Assembly: GCA_021404525.1 (NCBI GenBank)
Contig: JAAWWE010000007.1
Location: 157,915 to 221,914, forward strand
DNA length: 64,000 nucleotides
Direction: 5' to 3'
Source: Rhodobiaceae bacterium
GTDB lineage: Bacteria > Pseudomonadota > Alphaproteobacteria > Parvibaculales > Parvibaculaceae
The number at the start of each line of letters is the position of its first letter. Position 1 is the first letter of the stretch. Under the pieces are notes generated by a model. The model saw only the letters and a program-made list of their open reading frames with translations. It ran no database searches and was not told where the DNA came from. Shown in pieces: positions 53,624 to 62,480 of this stretch. The translations under genes and the position numbers were made by a program.

Positions 53624-55732
53624 ATGTCATTGCGTTTGCGGTTCTCACTCATCATCGGGACATTGTCTCTGTTCTTAATCGCCGTCTGTGCGTGGATCGC
53701 GACAAATTCGATTCAGCGTATGCAGACAGCATCGGAACTCATGAGCCATCAGGTCTTGGCTGATCAACTGCTTGAGATGGCGGGATCTATGGCAGTGGAA
53801 CGTGGTCTCACCCAAGGGGTGCTCGGCGCGAACGGACAGTCAGACAATGTGAGACGCTCGGCGATCCTCGCTGCACGAGCAAAAGTGCTCGAGCACGCGG
53901 CAAACTTGGATTCCATCGACATGGCGACCATGGGCGGCAAACTGGTGCAGGACCTGAGCGATTACGAGGAGAAACGCGCAGCAGTTGAACGGCACAGAAC
54001 GAGCATCGATGCGATGCTCGCTGAACGCCGCATTACATCATCTGACTTGAAGGCTGAATGGTTTGGCGCGGCCACCGCCTACATTCGCGCAATTTCAGAC
54101 GTCCGTCATGTCCTGCAGACAAGCTCTGCGGTGAATGAGGCAACATCAGCGCTCTTCGACGCTCAGCATATTTTTGCAAGTTTGGCCGAACTGGTCGGCC
54201 AGGAACGGGGACGCCTCAATGCATTCGTCGCGTCCGGCGCACCAATGTCTCCAAAAGCGGCGGAGCCGCTTCAGGGGATTGCCGGAAGCGTTGCTATACG
54301 GATCAGCGATGTCGTCCAGGTCGCAAGGCGCCTTGAACCATCTTTGGGCGCCAGAGTTTTTGAGGCAGTTGACTATTATCAGAATGACCTTGGCGCCATC
54401 CGTCGGGAAATCATGGCGGACGGTGCGGCTGGGCGGCCCTATGATCTCACGGATAAGGAATGGTTTGCGGCAGCAACGGCAGCGATCCAAAAGTTTGTCG
54501 CGGCAAACAAAGATGTCTCAGCCGAGATCAATCACAACATCGATATCGTGATTGAAGAGAGTATGCTGTCAGCCGGTATTGCAGTCGTGGTAATTCTCCT
54601 GAGTCTCATCGCAATTGGTTCAGCGTTTTGGGCATCGCGTAGATACATTGAAAAACCAATTGGATCATTGATTGAGGTGATGTCTCGCCTGTCGGAGGGT
54701 GACCTTGAGGTGTTTGTTCCAGACCATAAAGAAAGCACCGAGATGGAAGCGATGGCGAAGGCCGTTTATCACTTCAAGCAAAATGCCCGCCAGAATGACC
54801 GCTACCGTCGTGAACAGGAGGAATTCAGACTTCAGACAGTAGCGAAACAACGCAAAGTCATGAACGAGGTGGCGGACCGTTTTGAAGCGGAAGTAGGTGG
54901 CGTTTCAAAGGACATCGTGATGAATGCGCGTGAGTTGGCGTCTAGTGCGGCCCATGTCCGCAAAACAGCTGAAGAGTCTGCAAGTCGCGGGAGTGCAATG
55001 CGCGACAAAGCAGTTGAGACAGAAGCTGATCTTGGCAGCGTGGTTGGGGCAGCTCAAGAGCTGACCAGTACATTTACCGAAGTCTCTGGTCAGGTCACCG
55101 GCGCTGCGCGTCAGACAACGGACACGTCTGAAAAAGCGCGTCATGCTGCAGACAAAGTCGCTCAACTAAATGAAGCCTCTTCGCGCATCAAAGAAGTGGT
55201 TGGGCTGATCTCTGATATCGCCGAACAGACAAATCTTCTTGCGCTCAATGCAACAATTGAAGCCGCACGGGCTGGCGACCAGGGCAAGGGGTTCGCCGTC
55301 GTTGCTAGCGAAGTGAAAAACCTCGCCAACCAAACACAAAAGGCAACAGAGGAAATTGCCGGCCAGATCACGTCAATGCTCACAGAGATTACCGATACCT
55401 CTAACGCAGTAACCGACATTACGGATCTCATCGAGAACGTAAATACGACCATTCAGTCAATCGCTGCGGCAGCTGAAGAACAGAGCGTCACGACGGCAGA
55501 AATGGCGTCGACTCTCGAAACAGCGTCTCAGCGCATGCAGGATGTGCGAGCTGAGGCCGAAGAGATGTCGGAATTGGCCGCATCCACAGGGTCTGCGGTC
55601 GCACAGGTGGCCGGCGCTGCGAGCGGCCTTTCTGAAACAGGCAATAGTCTGGAAAAGGAATCGGCTCAATTTCTGGAGCAGATCAGACAGCAGGACAAAC
55701 ACTCCGATCAAGAGGCGGTTGAGGCTGCTTAG
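53624..55732 (+). CDS. Methyl-accepting chemotaxis protein with NIT-type sensor
   Basis: A 702-residue receptor. A first membrane segment ([25 protein letters not shown]) precedes a helical periplasmic domain with two ERG motifs ([12 protein letters not shown] and [10 protein letters not shown]), typical of the nitrate/nitrite-sensing NIT domain. A second segment near residues 310-335 is followed by HAMP and the MCP signalling domain with [41 protein letters not shown] 53624 follows GGGGTCGG. It probably signals through CheA-CheW to flagella; no partner is adjacent. Confidence 0.93.
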   Translation: MSLRLRFSLIIGTLSLFLIAVCAWIATNSIQRMQTASELMSHQVLADQLLEMAGSMAVERGLTQGVLGANGQSDNVRRSAILAARAKVLEHAANLDSIDMATMGGKLVQDLSDYEEKRAAVERHRTSIDAMLAERRITSSDLKAEWFGAATAYIRAISDVRHVLQTSSAVNEATSALFDAQHIFASLAELVGQERGRLNAFVASGAPMSPKAAEPLQGIAGSVAIRISDVVQVARRLEPSLGARVFEAVDYYQNDLGAIRREIMADGAAGRPYDLTDKEWFAAATAAIQKFVAANKDVSAEINHNIDIVIEESMLSAGIAVVVILLSLIAIGSAFWASRRYIEKPIGSLIEVMSRLSEGDLEVFVPDHKESTEMEAMAKAVYHFKQNARQNDRYRREQEEFRLQTVAKQRKVMNEVADRFEAEVGGVSKDIVMNARELASSAAHVRKTAEESASRGSAMRDKAVETEADLGSVVGAAQELTSTFTEVSGQVTGAARQTTDTSEKARHAADKVAQLNEASSRIKEVVGLISDIAEQTNLLALNATIEAARAGDQGKGFAVVASEVKNLANQTQKATEEIAGQITSMLTEITDTSNAVTDITDLIENVNTTIQSIAAAAEEQSVTTAEMASTLETASQRMQDVRAEAEEMSELAASTGSAVAQVAGAASGLSETGNSLEKESAQFLEQIRQQDKHSDQEAVEAA

Positions 55733-55754
55733 GAAACCGGCCGACCGACCAGAA

Positions 55755-57266
55755 TTAGGGGTCTGCGCCATCCCTCTCTAGGAGGGGGAGGAGGGCGCTA
55801 TGGATGGCGGGCGCACCATCCGGTCCAACCGAGACCACCTCTCCATAGGTTTCTTCCTCATAGTCGTAAATCCACGGCGCGTCATTGTCCCACTCGCTTT
55901 TGGGGATGATGTAGCCGATAGCGTCGTTGGCGAGATTGACCATGAGATTGACCCGGCCTTGCATGGCAGATCGGAAAGGCGGCACTTCGACAGGCGCCAT
56001 CTCATAGTCAGCGCCGGGTGGATTCTCTATGCCGCCGACTGCGATCTCTGGATAAAGCTCACCCGGGATGGTCGCGATCCTTGCCTCGCCGATCTTTAGA
56101 AGCGCAACCTCAGTTTCCGTCGTGAGCTGCGGGGGGAAGAGCCCCACATCGAAATCCCGATCCAGCAAGCCGAGAAGAGAGGCGGCCGCCAGTGGATAGT
56201 TAGACAGTGGTACATCAACAGATCGGGCGGTCACGCTGAGAGATGGAGCCGGGTCTTCGTAGAACCCATCGGTCTTCAGAGCGGTGTCGAGCACCGCAGT
56301 CGCAACACCGTATCCAAACGCTCGGGCCTTGGCATGTCCGGACTCGGTGATCTCTTCTTGCGTCCACGGGTCCGTTACGGCCTCGCCAGGCAACACCGTC
56401 ATGAGACCACCGACATTCCCGGTAAGCCATAGCGTAGTCCCACCAATGCCGGGCCGCACAATCTCCCCATCATAGTCGAGGCCGTTTGAAACGCCGCGCC
56501 GAAGATAGCCCGCAAGGTCAGCCGTGAAGGACAGGTTCCTGTCCCAGGCCAGCTCCACATGCATGCCGTAATTGACCAGCGTGCCAATGACACTGCCATC
56601 TTCGCGTTTAAGCATCAGGACTCGAATGCCCGGGTCGAGGATGAGTGGCTTCCGCGTATCCATGGTGCCGAGCGCGGCGTCATATCCTTCTATGGTTGCC
56701 ATCGAAAGTCGGGCGGGCTCAAGTGCAGCGACAGAGTCTTCCAAAGCGCCGACCATTTCTGCTTTGAGACGCGCCATATAGGTCTCGCTCACACCGCTCT
56801 CAAAATCCGCGGCGCCCCAAAGACCTTGCGTGTCTGGCCCTTCATGATTGTGGGTGGCGTGGACCAGCACATAATCGAGTTCAAGTTCCGGCGGCACAGC
56901 GGTGCGGACGGACGCGACAAAATTCGCCATCAAGCCCACGACATCAGCCGTGACAATCCCAATGCGGGTCTCTCCATCATCAAAAACAGCGGCGACCGCC
57001 ATCAGGTCATCATGTACGTCTGCTGCAGCCCGACCGTTCTGAAATCCCGCCATCCAGGCAGCGTCAAACACGCCATTGCCATTGGTGTCTTCAAACGTGT
57101 CTACCTCCGGATCGTATTGCGCACCCCCATCTACGTCCGTCCAGGTCTCAAAACCCTGAGGTGTGATCACCCGCGTGCCAAACCCCGCACGAAACTCCGC
57201 AGCAGCGGGAAGGGCAACGGCGAGCGAAACCAAAAAGGCAGCAAAACCTGCTAAGACAAATCGCAT
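55755..57266 (-). CDS. Neutral/alkaline ceramidase-family protein (PF04734-like)
   Basis: A 503-residue secreted protein with a signal peptide (MRFVLAGFAAFLVSLAVALPAAAEF). It begins FRAGFGTRVITPQGFETWTD and contains IGIVTADVVGLMANFVASVR, VLVHATHNHEGPDTQGLWG (zinc-ligand His cluster) and TFVTADLAGYLRRGV-like segments, all typical of neutral ceramidase N-terminal domains. These enzymes hydrolyse ceramide amide bonds. AGGAGG precedes ATG 57266. The gene is divergent from the D-threonine-aldolase-like gene. Ceramidase activity is inferred from family only. Confidence 0.8.
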   Translation of the reverse strand: MRFVLAGFAAFLVSLAVALPAAAEFRAGFGTRVITPQGFETWTDVDGGAQYDPEVDTFEDTNGNGVFDAAWMAGFQNGRAAADVHDDLMAVAAVFDDGETRIGIVTADVVGLMANFVASVRTAVPPELELDYVLVHATHNHEGPDTQGLWGAADFESGVSETYMARLKAEMVGALEDSVAALEPARLSMATIEGYDAALGTMDTRKPLILDPGIRVLMLKREDGSVIGTLVNYGMHVELAWDRNLSFTADLAGYLRRGVSNGLDYDGEIVRPGIGGTTLWLTGNVGGLMTVLPGEAVTDPWTQEEITESGHAKARAFGYGVATAVLDTALKTDGFYEDPAPSLSVTARSVDVPLSNYPLAAASLLGLLDRDFDVGLFPPQLTTETEVALLKIGEARIATIPGELYPEIAVGGIENPPGADYEMAPVEVPPFRSAMQGRVNLMVNLANDAIGYIIPKSEWDNDAPWIYDYEEETYGEVVSVGPDGAPAIHSALLPLLERDGADP

Positions 57267-57390
57267 TCGTTTCCTCCTATGGGGCGGGTGCGCATCAATG
57301 AGGCAAAATACCAACCTTGCCGCACGCTCGAAAGCAGATAGGATCGCCAGCGTTACAGTATGAACTGCCCGACAGGGGGAGGGGATAAGT

Positions 57391-58536
57391 TTGTCAGATT
57401 TTATCAATCAGTCTTTGGTTGGGGTGCCCGGAAGCCGAGACAGGATGGCGACACCCGCCCTGGTAGTTGACTTGCCCGCCTTCGAAGCGAACGTCGCTGC
57501 GATGGCCGCTCATTGTGCCAAACATGGCTTGAACCTGCGTCCCCATGCAAAAACCCACAAAAGCGCAGAAATTGCCCGCCGTCAGATCGCCGCAGGCGCA
57601 CTTGGGGTCTGTTGCGCAAAATTGGGGGAAGCAGAGGCTCTGGGCGCGGCAGGCATCGATGGCATTCTGCTGACATCACCAGTTGTCCTACCATTTGCTA
57701 TCGAGCGTTTGATGACATTGAACGCCAAGCTCGATGACCTGATGATTGCGGTGGACAATCCGGAAAATGCAACCACACTTGCCGCCGCAGCGGAAGCAGC
57801 AGGCAAGCCGCTGCAGGTCCTGATGGATCTCGACGTGGGTCTGCATCGAACCGGCATTGCGCCGGGGGACGATGCCCACGCGCTCGCACGCCAGATGGAA
57901 GAAAGCCCTCATCTCCATTTTAAGGGTCTGCAGGCCTATGCTGGCCATCTCATGCATATTGAGGATTTTGCAGAGCGCCGCGAAAAATCCCTCGCCGTGA
58001 TGGATACGCTCAGAGACATGCGCGACGAGCTGGAAGAAGACGGCATCTCCTGTGAGATCCTGTCAGGCGGTGGCACAGGGACATTCGACATTGATGTGGA
58101 AGCAAATGTTCTGACTGAGCTGCAGGGTGGCTCCTATGTCTTTATGGACAAGCAGTATAACGATGTGAAGGGCGCACACGGTGGCTCCCTTGGCAGCGCC
58201 TTTCAGACATCCCTCTATGTACAGATGAGTGTGGTCTCCAACAACACACCCAAACTCGCAACCACGGATGCAGGGTTCAAGAGCTTTTCAACTGACGCAG
58301 AACCGCCTGTTTTGAGTGATGGAGCACCTGAGGACGCGAAGTATTTTTTCTTTGGGGACGAGCAGGGCGGCATCATGCTGTCCAGCGCGAACGAAAAGCT
58401 GGCACTTGGCACGACCCTCACCGCTGTCACGCCCCATTGTGACCCGACCGTCAATCTCTATGACGCCTACCATGTTCTGGACGGGGAGAGATTGGTCGAT
58501 ATCTGGCCGATTGAGGCGAGGGGCCGCTCGGCGTGA
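57391..58536 (+). CDS. D-threonine aldolase/D-serine dehydratase-like PLP enzyme
   Basis: A 381-residue fold-type III (alanine-racemase-like) PLP enzyme. It starts with TTG at 57391, strongly supported by GGGGGAGGGG ahead, and the N-terminal LVGVPGSRDRMATPALVVDLPAFEANV is retained in family members. The lysine-bearing LRPHAKTHKS is near residue 49, and HCDPTVNLYD near the end supplies the metal ligands. Such enzymes split D-threonine or D-3-hydroxy amino acids or dehydrate D-serine. The gene overlaps the HAD gene by 4 bp. Exact substrate unknown. Confidence 0.88.
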   Translation: MSDFINQSLVGVPGSRDRMATPALVVDLPAFEANVAAMAAHCAKHGLNLRPHAKTHKSAEIARRQIAAGALGVCCAKLGEAEALGAAGIDGILLTSPVVLPFAIERLMTLNAKLDDLMIAVDNPENATTLAAAAEAAGKPLQVLMDLDVGLHRTGIAPGDDAHALARQMEESPHLHFKGLQAYAGHLMHIEDFAERREKSLAVMDTLRDMRDELEEDGISCEILSGGGTGTFDIDVEANVLTELQGGSYVFMDKQYNDVKGAHGGSLGSAFQTSLYVQMSVVSNNTPKLATTDAGFKSFSTDAEPPVLSDGAPEDAKYFFFGDEQGGIMLSSANEKLALGTTLTAVTPHCDPTVNLYDAYHVLDGERLVDIWPIEARGRSA

Positions 58537-59150
58537 GCGACATTCGCGCGCTTGTCTTTGATGTTGATGGTGTCCTTGTGACGGGCCACAAAGACAAAGG
58601 CGGGTGGTGGCATGTCGATATGGAGAAAGATCTGGGCCTCAATCCGGATCTTTTCCAGCGCCACTTTTTTACAAAGCAATGGGGCGACATTGTCGGTGGC
58701 AGGGTCGGCATTGAAGAGCCGTTGGCGATGACGCTTTCAGAGATTGCGCCGCAAATCGGTGTCGAAGATCTGCTCGACTATTGGTTTCAAAAAGATGCTG
58801 GGCTCAATCGTGATTTGGTAACAGCGCTGGAGGATTTGCGTCGCCGATCTAATGTGGGCGTGAGCCTTGCGACAAATCAGGAGCATCGCCGTGCCGACTA
58901 TCTTTGGCGGGAGTTGGAACTCGAACACCACTTTGATGCGATCCACTATTCTGCCGACATCGGGCATGCAAAACCGGCGGATGAATTTTTTGCGGCAGTC
59001 GAAAACCGCACTGGCTTCGACGGGCCCCATCTTCTCTTTTTCGATGACCAGGAACGCAATGTTCTGGCAGCCAGGGGGCGCGGCTGGCAGGCGCATCTAT
59101 GGACGGGAATGGAAACTTTCGAAAAAGCCCTCCTAACTCATGGTCTTTGA
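58533..59150 (+). CDS. HAD-superfamily hydrolase
   Basis: A 205-residue haloacid dehalogenase-like phosphatase. The catalytic VFDVDGVLVTG (motif I) is at residues 8-18, VSLATNQEHRR gives motif II, and LLFFDDQERNVLAARGRGWQAHL holds the motif IV aspartates. It starts with GTG within the GTGA overlap of the preceding gene and is therefore coupled to it. Substrate unknown. Confidence 0.9.
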   Translation: MSDIRALVFDVDGVLVTGHKDKGGWWHVDMEKDLGLNPDLFQRHFFTKQWGDIVGGRVGIEEPLAMTLSEIAPQIGVEDLLDYWFQKDAGLNRDLVTALEDLRRRSNVGVSLATNQEHRRADYLWRELELEHHFDAIHYSADIGHAKPADEFFAAVENRTGFDGPHLLFFDDQERNVLAARGRGWQAHLWTGMETFEKALLTHGL

Positions 59151-59228
59151 GTGTTTGATATTTGATTTGGGGACCCGCTTGAGGCCTAATCTCTTCAGAA
59201 CGGTCGATTAAAAAGGGGAGCAAGGCAC

Positions 59229-60380
59229 ATGCGTATTGGAATCCTAACAGGCGGTGGGGACGTTCCAGGACTGAACCCTTGTATCAAGGCGGCAACCCGC
59301 GCTGCCGAAACTCTTGGCTGGGAAATGATCGGCTTCCGCCGCGGCTGGGCGGGACCGCTCAATTACAACCCCGACGACAAGGCAGGATCTGAGCATCTTC
59401 TGATGCCCCTCGATCGCGCGCGAACCCGCACGATCGACCGCACCGGCGGTACTGTCCTCCATACCTCTCGCACCAAGCCAAGCAAGGTGAAGAAGGAAGA
59501 CGTTCCATCCTTTGTCAAAGGAGCCACTTTGAACGAGGACGGCACCTATGATTGTACGGCACACGTGCTGCGCGTGATGGAAAGCGTGGGAATTGATGCC
59601 CTCATCCCGATTGGAGGAGACGACACGCTCTCTTATGGCGCGAGGCTCTACCAGGAAGGCATGAAAACCATGTCGATCCCCAAGACCATGGACAACGATG
59701 TTTTTGGGACAGACTATTGCATTGGCTTTTCCACGGCCGTCACCCGATCCATAGATTCCATCACAGGCCTGCGCACATCGACCGGTTCCCATGAACGCAT
59801 CGCCGTCGTCGAGCTGTTTGGACGAAACTCTGGTGAGACAGCTTTGATGGCCGGCGCCTTGGCAGATGCGGACAGGGTCTTGATTGCAGAAGTCCCATTC
59901 GATGTGAACCGCGTGGCAGAAATGCTGGCAGCTGATAGGGCTGCAAACCCATCCAACTATTCCATGGTCTGCGTCTCCGAGGGCGCACAGATGGAAGGGG
60001 GGGAAATCATTGAACGGGGCGAGGCTGACGCCTATGGACACCGCAAGCTTGGCGGCATCGGGCAGATGCTCGGCGATGAGATCAAGCGCATCACGGGCAT
60101 CAACATCATCTCGCAGAATTTAGGCTACATCATGCGGGCCGGTGCGCCGGATGCGCTCGATCAGATGGTGTCGCGCTCATACGGCACCATGGCAGTACAG
60201 CTTCTGGCAGAAGGGAAGCACGGGCTCATGATGGCGTTACAGGATGGAAATTACACAACCGTTCCCGGTGACACCTGCATCCAGGGCGAAAAGCGCGTCG
60301 ACATTGATGCGTTCTACAATCCCGAAACCTATCGCCCCTTGGTCGACCAGATCCTCGGCAAGCCGATGTTCATGTACTAG
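59229..60380 (+). CDS. pfp: Pyrophosphate-type 6-phosphofructokinase
   Basis: A 383-residue PFK of the A family. ILTGGGDVPGLNPCIKA opens the nucleotide-type site; LIPIGGDDTLSYG (GGDD at residues 129-132) and PKTMDNDV (151-157) are the residues that in this family distinguish PPi-using from ATP-using enzymes (GGDG and PGTIDND). It would phosphorylate fructose 6-phosphate reversibly with pyrophosphate. GGGGAGCAAGG precedes the ATG. It is monocistronic and ends two bases from a convergent thioesterase gene. Confidence 0.88.
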   Translation: MRIGILTGGGDVPGLNPCIKAATRAAETLGWEMIGFRRGWAGPLNYNPDDKAGSEHLLMPLDRARTRTIDRTGGTVLHTSRTKPSKVKKEDVPSFVKGATLNEDGTYDCTAHVLRVMESVGIDALIPIGGDDTLSYGARLYQEGMKTMSIPKTMDNDVFGTDYCIGFSTAVTRSIDSITGLRTSTGSHERIAVVELFGRNSGETALMAGALADADRVLIAEVPFDVNRVAEMLAADRAANPSNYSMVCVSEGAQMEGGEIIERGEADAYGHRKLGGIGQMLGDEIKRITGINIISQNLGYIMRAGAPDALDQMVSRSYGTMAVQLLAEGKHGLMMALQDGNYTTVPGDTCIQGEKRVDIDAFYNPETYRPLVDQILGKPMFMY

Positions 60381-60382
60381 GT

Positions 60383-60811
60383 TCAGGCTTTCAGCAATCG
60401 CTCCACCGCGCGGGCTTTGAGCGCGATCTTGCCATCATCATTGGTAAAGGTCGCTTCCACATAGGCCTGCGTCCTGGAGACGTTCACGACTTCGCCCACG
60501 CATTTAAGGGTGCCGCTCGTCACCGGGCGGAAATAGTGAAGGTTGAGATCCACCGTTGTGAAGTTCTGGTCGTCCTTGAGCAAAGTCATGAGCGCGAAAG
60601 AGCAGGTCTGGTCCGCAAGGGTGGCGAGATACCCGCCAAACACCGCCTGTGGATTCATGAACTCAGGATTGACCGGCCACTCATAGGTAATGCGGCCTTC
60701 GCCAATTTCTGTGAGCTTGCCGTCATAGAGCTTCAGCGCATGAACATGGGGCGGGGCTTTTCCCATGTCCTGATCCAGAATGCGATCGAGAATGTTCTTC
60801 CAACTGGGCAT
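60383..60811 (-). CDS. PaaI-type hotdog thioesterase family protein
   Basis: A 142-residue hotdog-fold protein: ITYEWPVNPEFMNPQAVFGGYLATLADQTCSFALMTLLKDDQNFTTVDLNLHYFRPVTSGTLKCVGEVVNVSRTQAYVEATFTNDDGKIALKARAVERLL. The FGGYLATLADQ helix with its acidic residue is the usual PaaI catalytic region. It hydrolyses acyl-CoA esters. Its start codon overlaps the stop of the upstream ICL-like gene by 1 bp, so they form an operon. Confidence 0.9.
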   Translation of the reverse strand: MPSWKNILDRILDQDMGKAPPHVHALKLYDGKLTEIGEGRITYEWPVNPEFMNPQAVFGGYLATLADQTCSFALMTLLKDDQNFTTVDLNLHYFRPVTSGTLKCVGEVVNVSRTQAYVEATFTNDDGKIALKARAVERLLKA

Positions 60812-61689
60812 TACTTGTCATTTCCTTCAAGGGCCGCAGCTTCGGCGAGCATGTCGCCCAGGCCGATCACGTCATTATATTTCTGGAAGGTCACCCGCGG
60901 TGTCTCAATCGGCAGTTTGTTAGCCGACAGCATGTCGGCATAGAGAGTCTGCAGTCGTTCGGTGACGGACAGAAGCGCGGACACGGGGAAGATCGCAATC
61001 TTGTATCCCATCTCCTGAAGCGTGGGCCCGTCGAGATAGGGCGTCTTGCCGTCCTCCACCATGTTGGCGACAAGAGGTGTGCCTTTAAATGTCGCCGCGA
61101 CCGTCTCCAGCTCCTCAAGCGACCTCGGTGCCTCAATGAAGAGAATATCCGCGCCGGCTTTGAGGAAGGCTTCGCCACGCCGCAGCGCTTCATCAAACCC
61201 ATCGGTCGCCCGCGCATCCGTCCGTGCCATCACCTTAAAGTCTGGATTGTCTCGGGCTTCAACTGCCGCGCGGATCTTGGCAGAGGCATCGCCCACGGGC
61301 ACGATCTCTTTATTTTCCATATGGCCACAGCGTTTGGGAAAAACCTGATCCTCCAATTGGATGCAGGCTACACCGGCTTGCTCATAAAGACGGGTAAGGC
61401 GTGCCGCATTGAGCGGTCCACCATGACCATTATCCCCATCGGCAAAGACAGGGACAGGCGCAGCCGCACCAGCAAGCGCCCGTGCACGGTCTGCCATTTC
61501 AGTGGCGCTCATAAGGCCAATGTCCGGCACGCCCAATGTGGAGCCGGCCACACCAAAGCCAGTCATGTAAACGGCCTTGGCGCCTGCCTGTGCGGCGATT
61601 TTGGCAGACAGCGCGTCATAGGCCCCGGGAGCAAGAATGATATCGGGTGCGTTAAGCAGGCTTGCGAGTGATTGAGTTACATCAGACAT
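60811..61689 (-). CDS. Isocitrate lyase/PEP mutase family protein (oxaloacetate hydrolase-like)
   Basis: A 292-residue TIM-barrel protein. It has GAYDALSAKIAAQAGAKAVYMTGFGVAGSTLG, FADGDNGHGGPLNAARL, IQLEDQVFPKRCGHMENKEIVP (KRCGH around the catalytic cysteine) and VMARTDAR, matching the 2-methylisocitrate lyase/carboxyphosphonoenolpyruvate mutase/oxaloacetate decarboxylase group. Its reaction cannot be assigned. Start 61689 is used; 61698 is possible. It overlaps the thioesterase by 1 bp, and AAAGTGTTT repeats lie ahead. Confidence 0.87.
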   Translation of the reverse strand: MSDVTQSLASLLNAPDIILAPGAYDALSAKIAAQAGAKAVYMTGFGVAGSTLGVPDIGLMSATEMADRARALAGAAAPVPVFADGDNGHGGPLNAARLTRLYEQAGVACIQLEDQVFPKRCGHMENKEIVPVGDASAKIRAAVEARDNPDFKVMARTDARATDGFDEALRRGEAFLKAGADILFIEAPRSLEELETVAATFKGTPLVANMVEDGKTPYLDGPTLQEMGYKIAIFPVSALLSVTERLQTLYADMLSANKLPIETPRVTFQKYNDVIGLGDMLAEAAALEGNDK

Positions 61690-61697
61690 GAGGGACA

Positions 61698-61748
61698 TCC
61701 AAAGTGTTTCCAGTAAAAGTGTTTTGCTGTTTTACGTCCGGAAACACG
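61698..61748. promoter_or_regulatory. AAAGTGTTT direct repeats upstream of the ICL-like gene
   Basis: AAAGTGTTT at 61702-61710 and again at 61717-61725, with a GGAAACAC copy of the same core in reverse near 61740. They lie in the short gap between the ICL-like gene and the XRE-cupin regulator, and may be its binding sites for this operon. Confidence 0.35.
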
Positions 61749-61751
61749 TCG

Positions 61752-62357
61752 CTAAAATGAAGGTGGGGTGCAGGAAGAAACGATGACGCACTCTTCCTTA
61801 CCCAGATTGCGGAAGCGATGGGGCAGGCGGCTGTCGAAATAATAGGCTTCGCCTGGCTGCAGGAGGCGGGTTTCTCCACCCACTGTGAGGACGATCTCGC
61901 CGGAGATGACAATGCCGCATTCTTCGCCAGAATGCGCCAGCATTTCTTCGCCAGTGTCGGCGCCAGGTTGATACTTCTCATGCATCATCTGGATCGCGCG
62001 ATTGCGCGTGTCCTTGCCCAGAAGCTTGAATGAAATCGGGTCACCGCCCGCAATCTCCTTCTGGTCCTTTTCGGAATAGAAGATCTGGCGATTGGGTTGC
62101 ATGTCGAGCGTCAGGAAATCCGTCATGCTGATGGGAAAGCCATCCAGCACCTTTTTCATGGAGCCAATGGAGGGGCTGATCCGCTCCTGCTCAATGAGAG
62201 AAATCGTACCATTCGTGACACCGGCGCGTTTGGCCAGTTCACGTTGAGAAAAGCCATACATCTTGCGGAGTTCACGAAGCCGCCGTCCAATATCCGGCGC
62301 TTCTGTTTTGGTTTCAGCCTGGGCCTGCCCGTGGGCGATGCGAAAATCCTTGGTCAT
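61752..62357 (-). CDS. XRE-cupin transcriptional regulator (PuuR-like)
   Basis: A 201-residue regulator with an N-terminal XRE HTH (IGRRLRELRKMYGFSQRELAKRAGVTNGTISLIEQERISPSIGSMKKVLDGF, residues 23-75) and a C-terminal cupin (EECGIVISGEIVLTVGGETRLLQPGEAYYFDSRLPHRFRNLGKEECVIVSSCTPP). PuuR-type proteins of this design control polyamine or amino acid catabolism. It is divergent from an omega-aminotransferase gene and followed by the ICL-like and thioesterase genes on its strand. A palindrome abuts its start codon, and no Shine-Dalgarno sequence is visible. Confidence 0.9.
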   Translation of the reverse strand: MTKDFRIAHGQAQAETKTEAPDIGRRLRELRKMYGFSQRELAKRAGVTNGTISLIEQERISPSIGSMKKVLDGFPISMTDFLTLDMQPNRQIFYSEKDQKEIAGGDPISFKLLGKDTRNRAIQMMHEKYQPGADTGEEMLAHSGEECGIVISGEIVLTVGGETRLLQPGEAYYFDSRLPHRFRNLGKEECVIVSSCTPPSF

Positions 62358-62377
62358 TCGTTTAATTTACTAAACGA
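62358..62377. promoter_or_regulatory. Palindromic operator abutting the XRE-cupin gene
   Basis: TCGTTTA-ATTTAC-TAAACGA is a perfect 7-bp inverted repeat with a six-base spacer, immediately before the regulator's ATG and 103 bases before the divergent aminotransferase gene. It is probably the regulator's own operator. Confidence 0.6.
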
Positions 62378-62480
62378 GCGAGATTTGTCACGCGCTCTCT
62401 TGGTTGCGTGGGCGCGGCCCAGAGCGTTCAATTGGCGCATTGCAGCGAGGATGAACACCTGTTGAGGCGAGGGACACGCA

